64,000 nt of DNA from Frankiaceae bacterium (GTDB taxonomy: Bacteria > Actinomycetota > Actinomycetes > BP-191): assembly GCA_030840645.1 (NCBI GenBank), contig JAVEEC010000051.1:1-64000 (forward strand), read 5' to 3'. Position 1 is the first letter of the stretch, and the number at the start of each line of letters is the position of its first letter. The position numbers were made by a program, and so were the translations under genes. Shown here one piece after another: positions 25,899-33,601 of this stretch. The notes under the pieces are model-generated. The model was not told the DNA's origin, did no database searches, and saw nothing but the letters and a program-made list of their open reading frames with translations.

Positions 25899-25916
25899 CT
25901 GGGCCGTTCGGCCCAG
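25899..25916 (+). terminator. Hairpin terminator after the dehydratase-like gene
   Basis: CTGGGCC, loop GTTC, GGCCCAG: a perfect 7-bp stem 18 bp after the stop, without a T tract. Confidence 0.65.
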
Positions 25917-26000
25917 CGGCGGTCCGGCAACGTGCCTGACCCTTTCGGGCTCGCTCGTCCGTGGCTCTCCCAATTCCGCCCCGGCCCCGATGCAGTACCC

Positions 26001-26573
26001 ATGACCGAAGCCTGCCCGCACCTCCGCGAGCTCGACGCGTGGTTCGCCCTCGCGCTCGACGTCCTCGCCGGCAACCCGACCGTCCGCCGCGACGTACTCC
26101 TCCTCCTCGGCGGCGCGGGCACCCCCGCGACCGTCGCGTCCGTGACGCGGGAGGACTGCGTCATGCAGGACGGGCTGCTGTTCGTGTACCCACCCGCCGC
26201 GGCCGGTGGCTGCCTGCCGCTGACGCCGGCGTTCGCCGACGCGGCCGGCCTGACGCCGGACGCGTGGCCGCTCGCGCGCACCGACGCCGCGGCCGACGAG
26301 GCGGACGTGATCACCGCCGTCCGCGCCGTCGACGCCGCGGTCGTGCGGATCACCGACCTCGCGCGGATCGGCGGCCCGGCCCGGCTACGCGCGTTGCGCA
26401 TGCACGCCTGGAAGCACGAGCTCGGCCAGCACATCGACGTCCTCGCCCGCTGCTACGGCCCCGAGCTGCCCCGGCTGCTCGCGGAGGCGGGCGACTGCGC
26501 GCAGACCCGGCCCGCCGACCGCGCGCCGGTGCCCGCGCAGCGCGCGCTGTACGCGGTACCCGTCGCGAGCTAG
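26001..26573 (+). CDS. Protein of unknown function
   Basis: A 190-residue soluble protein without a family I recognise. It is Ala/Asp-rich with a conserved-looking late block MHAWKHELGQHIDVLARCYG and two Cys near the ends. The ATG at 26001 is taken as start; an upstream ATG at 25932 would begin inside a region with non-coding base composition. It is followed by the inverted-end repeat at 26601. Confidence 0.6.
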   Translation: MTEACPHLRELDAWFALALDVLAGNPTVRRDVLLLLGGAGTPATVASVTREDCVMQDGLLFVYPPAAAGGCLPLTPAFADAAGLTPDAWPLARTDAAADEADVITAVRAVDAAVVRITDLARIGGPARLRALRMHAWKHELGQHIDVLARCYGPELPRLLAEAGDCAQTRPADRAPVPAQRALYAVPVAS

Positions 26574-26600
26574 CCCGTCCGCGGGCCGCGCTCCGACCCG

Positions 26601-26652
26601 CGTTCTGTGCAGGATCTCCGCCCCCCTCGAGCGTGGTGATCTTCACAGAACG
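26601..26652. repeat. 52-bp inverted-end repeat, copy A
   Basis: CGTTCTGTG (26601-26609) and CACAGAACG (26644-26652) are perfect 9-bp inverted ends. Read on the minus strand, the first 24 bp and last 13 bp are identical to copy B at 36112-36164, with a C/G-rich variable middle. It lies between two convergent genes, where its ends could also act as a bidirectional terminator. Confidence 0.75.
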
Positions 26653-26668
26653 AGGGCGGGGGCGGGGG

Positions 26669-27970
26669 CTAGGGGCTGGTCCGCTCGCTGGCCGGCTCCG
26701 CCTGCGTTGCCTGCGGGCCGCTGTCCGGCTCCGGCGCCAGGCCGAGGTCCGGCAGCACCAGGTCGGGGACGTCGGCCAGCAGCGCGCGGACCCCGCGCCG
26801 GGTGACCGCCGTACCCGCGAGCCGGACCGAACGCAGCCGCGGGTGCGCCGCCAGCCGCGCGAGCCCGTCGTCGGTCAGCGCCGTTCCGGTGAGATCGACC
26901 TCGGTCAACGTCTCGATCGCGAGCAGCGCGTCGACCACGTCGTCCCCGAGCGCCGTCCGCGCGACGTCGAGCCGGGCCAGCGTGGGGTGCCCGGCGAGGG
27001 CACGCAGCCCGTCCGCGGTGACGCCCGTTCCGTCGATGACCAGCTCCCGCAGCCGCCGCAACGCCGCGAGCGACGCCAGCCCGGTGTCGCCGACGTCGGT
27101 GTCGTCCACCCAGACCGACTCCAGCGTCTGGACCGGCTCCAGCCACGGCATCGCCACGTCGTCGGCGGCCGTACCGGACAGCCGCAGCTTCACCAGCGCG
27201 GCGGCGCGCGAGAGCGGGACGAGGGCGGCGCCGGACAGCTCCGTTCCGCTGAGGTCGAGCAGCCGCAGCGCGGCGAGACCGGCGAGCGCGGCCGTCACCG
27301 TCGAGTCGACGGCGAGGCCGTTGAGGAACGCCTCCTTGAGACCCGCCACCCGCCCGAGCGCGGTCAGCCCCTCGGGCGCGACGCCGGCGTACGCGAGCGC
27401 CACCCAGTGCAGCTTCGGCAACGTCGCGAGCGCGTCCACGGACGCCTGGCTCAGCGACGTACCCGCGAGGTCGAGCATCTCCAGCCGCGGCAGCCTGGCC
27501 AGGTGCCCGATGCCGTGCTCGACCGCCGAGTGGTCCAGGTCGAGGCGGCGCAGCAGCGGCAGGTCCAGCGCCGCGAGCATGTCGTCGCCGGCCTTCGCCC
27601 CGCCGAGCCGCAGCTCCGCGAGGTTGACCAGCGGCCGCAGCGCCGCGACGTCGTCGTCGCTCGCCGCGCTGCCGTCGAGGTCCAGCTCGGCCACCCAGCA
27701 GAACCGCGCGAGCCGCCGCGCGTCGCCTTCGCGCAGCGCCACGCCGCCCAGTCCCAGGCGGACGAACGGCTCCACCGGCAGCGCGTCGAGGTACGCGATC
27801 GACGCGGCGCGGCGGCGTTCCGCCGTGAACGAGAGGCGCGCGTCCGCCGGCACCGCGACGTCGCCCTGGGCCCGGGCGAACGCGCGCCAGCGACCGGCGT
27901 CCGCGTCGTACCGCTGCAGGTCGCCGGCCGAACGGTCGGCCGGGAACGGCAGCGTGATCTGTTCGGCCAC
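26669..27970 (-). CDS. Leucine-rich-repeat protein
   Basis: A 433-residue cytoplasmic LRR protein. After an N-terminal TIGR-like domain (SFTAERRRAASIAYLDAL at about 80-97), about a dozen repeats of 23-25 residues run to about 415. Their form is LxxLxxLxxLxLxGTxLxDxGLxxLA (RLLDLSGTELSGAAL, LTEVDLTGTALTDDGL). Such bacterial LRRs mediate protein contacts. No signal peptide. The GTG at 27970 has GGGGG eight bases upstream; longer upstream frames are not supported. An ankyrin gene lies directly upstream on the same strand. Confidence 0.85.
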   Translation of the reverse strand: MAEQITLPFPADRSAGDLQRYDADAGRWRAFARAQGDVAVPADARLSFTAERRRAASIAYLDALPVEPFVRLGLGGVALREGDARRLARFCWVAELDLDGSAASDDDVAALRPLVNLAELRLGGAKAGDDMLAALDLPLLRRLDLDHSAVEHGIGHLARLPRLEMLDLAGTSLSQASVDALATLPKLHWVALAYAGVAPEGLTALGRVAGLKEAFLNGLAVDSTVTAALAGLAALRLLDLSGTELSGAALVPLSRAAALVKLRLSGTAADDVAMPWLEPVQTLESVWVDDTDVGDTGLASLAALRRLRELVIDGTGVTADGLRALAGHPTLARLDVARTALGDDVVDALLAIETLTEVDLTGTALTDDGLARLAAHPRLRSVRLAGTAVTRRGVRALLADVPDLVLPDLGLAPEPDSGPQATQAEPASERTSP

Positions 27971-28043
27971 AGCGCAAACCCCCTCCGCGTCTAACTCTGA
28001 GTGTGAGGCGGCGCGGGCGTTCGCGAGGGCGTTTGCCGAAGGT

Positions 28044-28616
28044 TCAGCCCAGCCGTGCGGCAAGTTCCGCGTGGCCGGCGGCGCTCGCGAGGTCCGCCGC
28101 GCTGCGGCCGTCGTCGGTCCGCGCTGCACGGTCGGCGCCGTGCGCGAGCAGCAGGTCGACGGCCGCGCCGTCGCCGTGCTGCGCGACCGCCTGCAGCGCG
28201 GTGAACCCGCCGTGCTGCACGGCGTTCACGTCGGCGCCCGCCCCGACGAGCATCCGGAGCGTCGCCAGGTCGCCGCCGGCCGCCGCGCTGTGCAACGGCC
28301 GGACCCGCGAGTCGTTCGCGGCGACGGCGTTCACGTCCGCACCGCGGTCGACCAGCAGCGCCGCCGCGTCCGGGTGCCGGAAGAACGCCGCGAGGTGCAG
28401 CGGGGTGAACCCGTCCACCGCCACGGCCCCGACCAGCGCGTGGCCGTAGCCCGCCCCGACGCCGCCGTCGCCCTCGTCCAGCAGCGCCGCCAGCACGGCC
28501 ACGTCCCCCACCGCCGCCGCCTCGAACACGTCCGCCGGATCGCGTTCGGCGAGGACCGCGTCGCGCGCCGCGTCGTCGCCCCGGTACAGCGCGTTCAGCA
28601 GGTCGGATATTTGCAT
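28044..28616 (-). CDS. Ankyrin repeat protein
   Basis: A 190-residue protein built of four to five ankyrin repeats, with consensus segments DGFTPLHLAAFFRHPDAAA, RPLHSAAAGGDLATLRML, GFTALQAVAQHGDGAAVDLL and DGRSAADLASAAGH. It is a protein-interaction module with no catalytic part. It is divergent from a MarR regulator with only 21 bp between the start codons, so its expression is probably controlled by that regulator. Confidence 0.9.
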   Translation of the reverse strand: MQISDLLNALYRGDDAARDAVLAERDPADVFEAAAVGDVAVLAALLDEGDGGVGAGYGHALVGAVAVDGFTPLHLAAFFRHPDAAALLVDRGADVNAVAANDSRVRPLHSAAAGGDLATLRMLVGAGADVNAVQHGGFTALQAVAQHGDGAAVDLLLAHGADRAARTDDGRSAADLASAAGHAELAARLG

Positions 28617-28637
28617 GTGCTAACTAAACTCTTGCGC
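28617..28637. promoter_or_regulatory. Divergent marR/ankyrin promoter and operator
   Basis: Only 21 bp separate the two ATG codons. TAAACT (28625-28630) is 7 nt before the MarR ATG. On the minus strand TTTAGT (28629-28624) is 6 nt before the ankyrin ATG. The two -10 boxes overlap almost completely, so both mRNAs would be leaderless and a bound regulator would block both. Confidence 0.5.
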
Positions 28638-29084
28638 ATGCCACAAGCCAAGCCCCGGCCCGACCCGGAACACGTCGCCGACCGGCTCCACTCGTCGGCG
28701 ATCCACCTGCTCAGGCGGCTCCGCCGCGAGGACCCGGCGACCGGGCTGAGCGCGGCGCGGCTGTCGGCGCTGAGCGTGGTGGCGTTCAGCGGCATGCCGA
28801 CGCTCGGCGAGCTGGCCGCGGCCGAACAGGTGTCGGCGCCGACGATCAGCCGGATCGTGGCGGGCCTGGAGGCGGACGGTCTCGTCAGGCGGGTGCCGGT
28901 GGCGGGCGACGCCCGGTCGTACCGCGTCCGCGCGACGCCGAAGGGCGCCCGCGTGATGCGGCAGGGGCGGCGGCGCCGGGTGAAGGCGCTGGCCGCGAGC
29001 CTGCGCGCGCTCCCAGCCGCGGACCTGGCGACGCTGGACGCGGCGGCCGACGTACTGCAGCGGGTGTTGGACGAAGGCCGGTAG
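28638..29084 (+). CDS. MarR family transcriptional regulator
   Basis: A 148-residue winged-helix regulator. The recognition region is TLGELAAAEQVSAPTISRIVA (shown in part) and the wing is LVRRVPVAGDARSYRVRATPKG, with helical dimerisation ends. MarR proteins typically repress their own divergent operon and release on binding phenolic or oxidant ligands; the divergent ankyrin gene is the evident target. Confidence 0.93.
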   Translation: MPQAKPRPDPEHVADRLHSSAIHLLRRLRREDPATGLSAARLSALSVVAFSGMPTLGELAAAEQVSAPTISRIVAGLEADGLVRRVPVAGDARSYRVRATPKGARVMRQGRRRRVKALAASLRALPAADLATLDAAADVLQRVLDEGR

Positions 29085-29094
29085 AGGGCGGGGC

Positions 29095-29721
29095 TCAGAG
29101 CCGGAACGCGCACCACTCGGTGTGCGCGGCGTCGGTCACCCAGACCGCGCGCACGTCGCGGTACGGCACCGGCAGCGGACCGCCCGCCGCGCCGCGCCCG
29201 CCGGTCAGGCGGATCGGCACGACGGCGACGTGGCTACCGTCGCCGCGGATGACCTCGACGACGTAGTCCCCGTCGCGGCCCCAGTGGTCGAGGGCGACGT
29301 AGACGTACGCGGGCGTGGCGCCGGAGCCCCCCGAGACGGCCGCGCGGCCGACGGCGACGCGGGCGGTGTCGTACATCCGCCCGGCCGCGAGCGGCGCGGG
29401 CCGCGTCCGGGCGGACCCGGCAACGACGCCCGCCGCGACGAGGAGTACGGCCGCCGCGGCGAGCAGGAGGCGGCGCGGCCAGCGGGACCGGAACCGGGAC
29501 GGGCGGCGGGCGGCGCGCAGGACCCGGCTCTCGAAGCCGGCCGGCGGCTCGGCCTGCGGCGCGACCAGCCAGAGCGCGTCCGTCACCCGGGTCAGCTCCT
29601 CGACCTCGCGGCGGCAGGCGGCACAGGACACGAGGTGGGCGGCGGTGGCGGCGCGGCGTTCGCCGTCGAGGGTGCCGAGCACCAGCTCGGGCAGCGCGTC
29701 GCGGACGTCGGCGCACGTCAT
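29095..29721 (-). CDS. Anti-sigma factor with zinc-binding domain (RskA-like)
   Basis: A 208-residue membrane anti-sigma factor. The N-terminal ZAS domain has HLVSCAACRRE (HxxxCxxC), one membrane helix lies at about 82-103 (LLLAAAAVLLVAAGVVAG), and an extracytoplasmic beta-rich domain senses the signal. The start overlaps the sigma gene stop by ATGA, the classical sigma/anti-sigma pair. Release presumably needs regulated proteolysis of the anti-sigma factor. Confidence 0.9.
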   Translation of the reverse strand: MTCADVRDALPELVLGTLDGERRAATAAHLVSCAACRREVEELTRVTDALWLVAPQAEPPAGFESRVLRAARRPSRFRSRWPRRLLLAAAAVLLVAAGVVAGSARTRPAPLAAGRMYDTARVAVGRAAVSGGSGATPAYVYVALDHWGRDGDYVVEVIRGDGSHVAVVPIRLTGGRGAAGGPLPVPYRDVRAVWVTDAAHTEWCAFRL

Positions 29722-30305
29722 GTCGTCCGCCCCTCGGTCGCGAGGGCCTCGCGGACCTTGAGCATCGCCGTACGGATCCGCGTCTTGGCGGTACCGAGCG
29801 GGATCGACTCGTACGCGCCGATCTCCCGCGCCGTCTGCCCGAGGTACGCCGCCCGCACCAGTGCCCGGCGCTGCTCGTCAGGCAGCGTCGCGAGGGCGGC
29901 GCGGACCCGGCGGACGTCGTCGCCGGCGACCGCGGCGTCCTCAGGCCCGCGCGAGCCGTCGACGAGGTGCAGCGACAGCAGCACCGCCGGGTCGGTCGGC
30001 TCGGCGCGGCGCAGCCGGAGCGCGTCGATCGAGAGGTTACGAGTGATGGTCAGCAACCAGGTGGCGACGGACGCGCGGCGCGGGTCGAACGCCTCCGCGT
30101 GCCGCCACATCCGCACGAACGCCTCCTGGGCCACGTCCTCGGCCGCCGTCGCGTCGCCGAGGACGGACCGGGCCAGGCCGTAGACGCGGCGCTGGTACCG
30201 GCGGACCAGCGCGGTCGCCGCGTCGGCGTCGCCCGCGGCGACACCGGCGAGCAGGCTCTCGTCGCTCGCGGTCCACACGCCGGGAGTACGGCCAGGGCCG
30301 CTCAC
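29718..30305 (-). CDS. ECF RNA polymerase sigma factor (SigK-like)
   Basis: An ECF sigma factor with region 2 (ALVRRYQRRVYGLARSVLGD, AEDVAQEAFVRMWRHAEAFD, ATWLLTITRNLSIDALR) and region 4 (LATLPDEQRRALVRAAYLG through LGTAKTRIRTAMLKVREAL). The GTG at 30305 gives 195 residues; an ATG at 30356 would add 17 residues with poor codon bias reaching into the divergent promoter region. It is coupled to its anti-sigma gene. The divergent copper lipoprotein is a plausible target. Confidence 0.92.
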   Translation of the reverse strand: MSGPGRTPGVWTASDESLLAGVAAGDADAATALVRRYQRRVYGLARSVLGDATAAEDVAQEAFVRMWRHAEAFDPRRASVATWLLTITRNLSIDALRLRRAEPTDPAVLLSLHLVDGSRGPEDAAVAGDDVRRVRAALATLPDEQRRALVRAAYLGQTAREIGAYESIPLGTAKTRIRTAMLKVREALATEGRTT

Positions 30306-30370
30306 CGGATTGCCAATCCCCGCGCGGCTCCGCGCCGTATCACCACGAAACGACATACGGAGGTCATCGC
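30306..30370. promoter_or_regulatory. Sigma/cupredoxin divergent control region
   Basis: Two palindromes stand side by side: GGATTG-C-CAATCC (30307-30319) and GCGCGG-CT-CCGCGC (30322-30335). The plus gene has GGAGG before its ATG. I do not see a confident ECF -35/-10 pair; the palindromes are candidate operators. Confidence 0.4.
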
Positions 30371-30877
30371 ATGCGCTCTCTGGTCGCCGCCGGCACCGCC
30401 CTGGTCTGCCTCGCCGCCGTCGGGTGCGCGAAGAAGGACAACGCCGCGCCCGCGGCGGGTTCCCCGACCAGCGCGTCCGCCACCGCTCCCGTCACCCTCT
30501 CCGGCACCGTCAACGACCATGGCGCCAAGGACATCGGGTCGAAGGCGGAGTTCGAGCTCGAGCTCGACGACTTCTACTTCAACCCCACGTTCATCAAGGC
30601 CGCGCCCGGCACGACAGTCAAGGTCGAGCTGCGCAACGAGAGCAAGACGGTGCACACGTTCACGATCGACACGCTCAAGATCGACAAGACGCTCCAGCCC
30701 GGCGCGGAGATCGACGTGCCCGTCGCGCTGCCGGCGTCCGGCGCGCTCACGTTCTACTGCCGGTTCCACAGGGGGCAGGGCATGCAGGGCGCGCTCTACG
30801 GCGCCGCCGGCGACACGGTCGCGCCCGGTGCGTCCTCGTCGTCGTCCGACGACAGCGGCGGCGCGTACGGCGGCTGA
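30371..30877 (+). CDS. Blue-copper (cupredoxin) lipoprotein
   Basis: A 168-residue exported cupredoxin. The lipobox ends at Cys19 (LAAVGC), followed by a Ser/Ala linker and a Greek-key barrel. The type 1 copper ligands are all present: His95 (TVHTF), Cys130 (FYC), His133 (RFH) and Met138 (GMQG). The protein would be tethered to the outer face of the membrane and carry electrons. Its position opposite an ECF sigma operon and beside a DUF3105 lipoprotein suggests an envelope redox or copper-stress function. Confidence 0.92.
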   Translation: MRSLVAAGTALVCLAAVGCAKKDNAAPAAGSPTSASATAPVTLSGTVNDHGAKDIGSKAEFELELDDFYFNPTFIKAAPGTTVKVELRNESKTVHTFTIDTLKIDKTLQPGAEIDVPVALPASGALTFYCRFHRGQGMQGALYGAAGDTVAPGASSSSSDDSGGAYGG

Positions 30878-30894
30878 GGTACGACCCGGCGCCC

Positions 30895-31470
30895 CTATGA
30901 CGTCGGTGACGCGGACGCCGCGGAGGCGGCCGCCTTCTCGTCGTACGCGCGCGCCTGGTCGAGCGTGGCGCCGTTGTCGCACCGGGTCCCCTGCTCGCCG
31001 CCCTGGGTGCCACCCGCGTACGCCTTGACGAACTCGGCGAGCCGCGGGTCGTCCACCTTGTCGACCTTGAGCTGCAACCCCCAGGCGGAGGCGACGACCG
31101 GGTTGGTCAGCCCGGGGAACGGCGAGATGAGGATGAACGCCGGCTTCAGCAGCTGCAGCTTCTTCACGACGTCGACGTCGGCGGGCGAGAGGTCCGGGCG
31201 GTAGGTGATCCAGACGGCGCCGTGCTCCATGGAGTGGACCGCGTTGACGTTCGGGATGGCCTCGCCGTAGACGCCGCAGCGCAGCCAGACCTGGCTGTGC
31301 GGGCCGCCCGCGGGCGGCGTCTGCGGGTACTGCACGTCGGTCAGGACGTGCGTGTGCGCCAGTCCGTCGAACCGTTCGACGCCGGTGATCGAGGTCGGCG
31401 CCGGCTTCGGCGAGGAGTGCGTGCAGGCCACCAGCGCGAGGCCGACGGCGAGTAGGGGGAGTCGCCTCAT
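30895..31470 (-). CDS. DUF3105 lipoprotein
   Basis: A 191-residue lipoprotein (LVAC, Cys16) with the DUF3105 signatures THVLTDVQYPQTPPAGGPHS, WLRCGVYGEAIP and HSMEHGAVWITYRP. The conserved His and Cys residues suggest metal or thiol chemistry, but the family has no defined function. In other actinobacteria DUF3105 genes often sit beside copper proteins, as here. TAGGCT (31484-31479) is 8 nt before the ATG, indicating a leaderless mRNA. It converges with the cupredoxin gene. Confidence 0.88.
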   Translation of the reverse strand: MRRLPLLAVGLALVACTHSSPKPAPTSITGVERFDGLAHTHVLTDVQYPQTPPAGGPHSQVWLRCGVYGEAIPNVNAVHSMEHGAVWITYRPDLSPADVDVVKKLQLLKPAFILISPFPGLTNPVVASAWGLQLKVDKVDDPRLAEFVKAYAGGTQGGEQGTRCDNGATLDQARAYDEKAAASAASASPTS

Positions 31471-31486
31471 GGGAGGACAGCCTAGG

Positions 31487-32113
31487 TCACGCGCTGCGGA
31501 CCGCGCGCAGCCCGAGCCCGATGCCGCCCGCGACGAGCGCCACGCCGGCGACGCCGTCGACGGCGCGCAGCGTCCGGTCGCCGGCGCGGCGGCGCAGCAG
31601 CCGCATGCCCCCGACCAGGACGGCGTGCCAGGCCAGGCTGCCCAGCCCGACCCCGAGGACGAGAGCGACCGGTCCGGCGACGCCGCGGACGGCGTTCCCC
31701 GCGGACGCGGCGCCGAAGATCGCCGCCCACGAGGCGATCGTCGCGGGGTTCGAGGCCGTGGCGAGCAGGCCCGTCCGCAACGCCGCCCGCGGCGCCAGCG
31801 TCTCCTCCGGCAGCTCGGCGCCGAGCCGGACGCGCAGCGCCGTCCGCAGCGTCCGCGCCCCGAGCACCACGATCACGGCCGCCCCGGCCAGGCCGAGGAC
31901 GAGGCGCAGCGCGGGCACCGCCAGCAGCGGCGCGATACCGGCCGCGCCGAGCGCGGCGTACGCGAGGTCGACCGTCGCCGCGCCGAGGCCGATCGCGAAC
32001 CCGCTCGCCGCCCCGACGCGCAACGTCGTCCGCGCGCAGAGCAGCCAGATCGGCCCGACCTGCGCCGCGACGACGAACCCGAGCGCGATGCCGGTCCAGA
32101 ACGCCGCGATCAT
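31487..32113 (-). CDS. LysE/RhtB family amino-acid exporter
   Basis: A 208-residue membrane protein with six predicted helices and the family N-terminus MIAAFWTGIALGFVVAAQVGPIWLL (cited here as FWTGIALGFVVAAQVGP), where the PGP-like motif is VGP. An arginine-rich cytosolic loop lies in the middle and SNPATIASWAAIFG corresponds to the second NP motif. It probably exports basic or neutral amino acids; specificity is not predictable. It lies 16 bp downstream in reverse of the DUF3105 promoter. Confidence 0.88.
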   Translation of the reverse strand: MIAAFWTGIALGFVVAAQVGPIWLLCARTTLRVGAASGFAIGLGAATVDLAYAALGAAGIAPLLAVPALRLVLGLAGAAVIVVLGARTLRTALRVRLGAELPEETLAPRAALRTGLLATASNPATIASWAAIFGAASAGNAVRGVAGPVALVLGVGLGSLAWHAVLVGGMRLLRRRAGDRTLRAVDGVAGVALVAGGIGLGLRAVRSA

Positions 32114-32156
32114 GCGGTGGACTGTCCCGCGCCGGATCCGTTGCGCGCCAGCGGGT

Positions 32157-32972
32157 TTACGGAGTGTCGAGAAATCTCGACACCAGCGAACGCAGCGCGG
32201 CCCGGTGCACCCAGAGCCCGCCGGGCGCGTCGAACACGTGGAGGCTGGCGTTCGGCAGCGCGGCCGCCAGCGCCCGCGCGACACCGGCCGGGTGCACGTC
32301 GTCGCCCTCCTGCCCGATCACCAGGCTCGGCGCGGCGACGGCCGCGAGCGCGGCGCGGTCGCGCACCGGCCGGGTCTCGGCGAGCGAGCGGACCAGCCCG
32401 GCGACGGCCTTGGCGGACAGCGTGGCGGCGCGGTCGCGAACGTACGCCGCGACGCCCGGCGCGTCCCGCAGCGCGGCGGGAACCTCGGCGAGCAGCAGCT
32501 CGGCGACGGCCTCGGTGTCCCCCGCCTCGATCCGGGCGGCGACCCGGCCGAGGCGGCCGGACGCGACGTCGCGGCGCGGCTCGTCGAGGATCGCGGGGAG
32601 GAAGAAGACGGTGCGGGAGAAGCGGTCCGGCGTCTCGGCCACCACCCCCATGACCGCCGCCGCACCCATCGAGACGCCGACCGCGCGGGTCGCGCGGGTC
32701 GCGTCGGCGACGGCGCGCAGGTCAGCGGCGAGGGCGGCGTACGACCAGTCACCGCTCTCCGGCGAGCCGCTCGCGCCATGCCCGCGGAAGTCGAAGAACA
32801 CCCGCGTGCCCGCGACGCCGGAGCCGAGCGTCCGCGTCTCCGCGATCGTCCCGCCGAGCCCGGCGGCGAACACCGTGACGGGCTCGCCGGAGCCGTACGA
32901 CTCGACGTGGAGCGCAACGCCGTCGGGCGCGGCCACGGCACCGCTGTGGCGGTCGGGACGTTGGTAGGACAC
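32157..32972 (-). CDS. Alpha/beta hydrolase
   Basis: A 271-residue alpha/beta hydrolase: oxyanion region FAAGLGGTIAETRTL, FFDFRGHGASGSP, nucleophile elbow GVSMGAAA (Ser within GxSxG), acid strand SLVIGQEGDDVHP. A terminal FDAPGGLWVHRAAL block probably contains the catalytic His. The GTG at 32972 begins at SYQRPDRHSG; an ATG at 33026 would overlap the divergent LemA promoter. Substrate unknown. Confidence 0.87.
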   Translation of the reverse strand: MSYQRPDRHSGAVAAPDGVALHVESYGSGEPVTVFAAGLGGTIAETRTLGSGVAGTRVFFDFRGHGASGSPESGDWSYAALAADLRAVADATRATRAVGVSMGAAAVMGVVAETPDRFSRTVFFLPAILDEPRRDVASGRLGRVAARIEAGDTEAVAELLLAEVPAALRDAPGVAAYVRDRAATLSAKAVAGLVRSLAETRPVRDRAALAAVAAPSLVIGQEGDDVHPAGVARALAAALPNASLHVFDAPGGLWVHRAALRSLVSRFLDTP

Positions 32973-33009
32973 GATGCCCGTAGGCAACCACACCCTGGAA
33001 GGCCGTGCC

Positions 33010-33570
33010 GTGATCCCGATCGTCATCGTCCTCGTCCTGCTCGTCGTCGTGTTCGTCGTGCTCTACAACAAGCTGGTCCGGCTGCGGAACCGCGCCGACG
33101 AGGCGTGGGCGCAGATCGACGTGCAGCTGCGGCGGCGCTACGACCTGATCCCGAACCTCGTCGAGACCGTCAAGGGGTACGCCGCCCACGAGAAGACGAC
33201 GCTCGACGCCGTGACCCAGGCGCGCGGTGCCGCGCAGAGCCTCAGCGCCGCAGGCGCTTCGCCCGCGAACATCGCGCAGGCCGAGGGCACGCTGACGACC
33301 GCGCTGCGCGGCCTGCTCGCCGTCTCCGAGGCGTACCCGGACCTCAAGGCGAACCAGAACTTCATGCAGCTCTCCGAGCAGCTGACCACGACCGAGAACC
33401 AGATCGGCTTCGCCCGCCAGCACTACAACGACAGCGTGCGGCAGCTCAACACCGCCGTCGAGACGATCCCGACGTCGTTCGTCGCAGGCATCGCGCGCGC
33501 AAGCAAGCGCGACTACTTCGAGCTCGACCCGACCGACCCGTCCCGCAACCCCGTGCAGGTCCAGTTCTAG
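33010..33570 (+). CDS. LemA family protein
   Basis: A 186-residue LemA protein: one N-terminal membrane helix (2-20), then antiparallel helices with the family block LRNRADEAWAQIDVQLRRRY, DLIPNLVETVKGYAAHEKTTL and the terminal FNTAVE-like RQLNTAVETIP. GTG start with GGAAGG seven bases upstream. It is followed by an M48 metalloprotease, a very common pairing that implies joint action in membrane quality control. Confidence 0.94.
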   Translation: MIPIVIVLVLLVVVFVVLYNKLVRLRNRADEAWAQIDVQLRRRYDLIPNLVETVKGYAAHEKTTLDAVTQARGAAQSLSAAGASPANIAQAEGTLTTALRGLLAVSEAYPDLKANQNFMQLSEQLTTTENQIGFARQHYNDSVRQLNTAVETIPTSFVAGIARASKRDYFELDPTDPSRNPVQVQF

Positions 33571-33601
33571 CGCACGGCGCGGACCGGGCGGGGGGTGGCT
33601 C

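Noticed and set aside
25932..26000. Longer N-terminus for the protein at 26001
   Set aside because: The extra codons have non-coding composition directly after a terminator hairpin.
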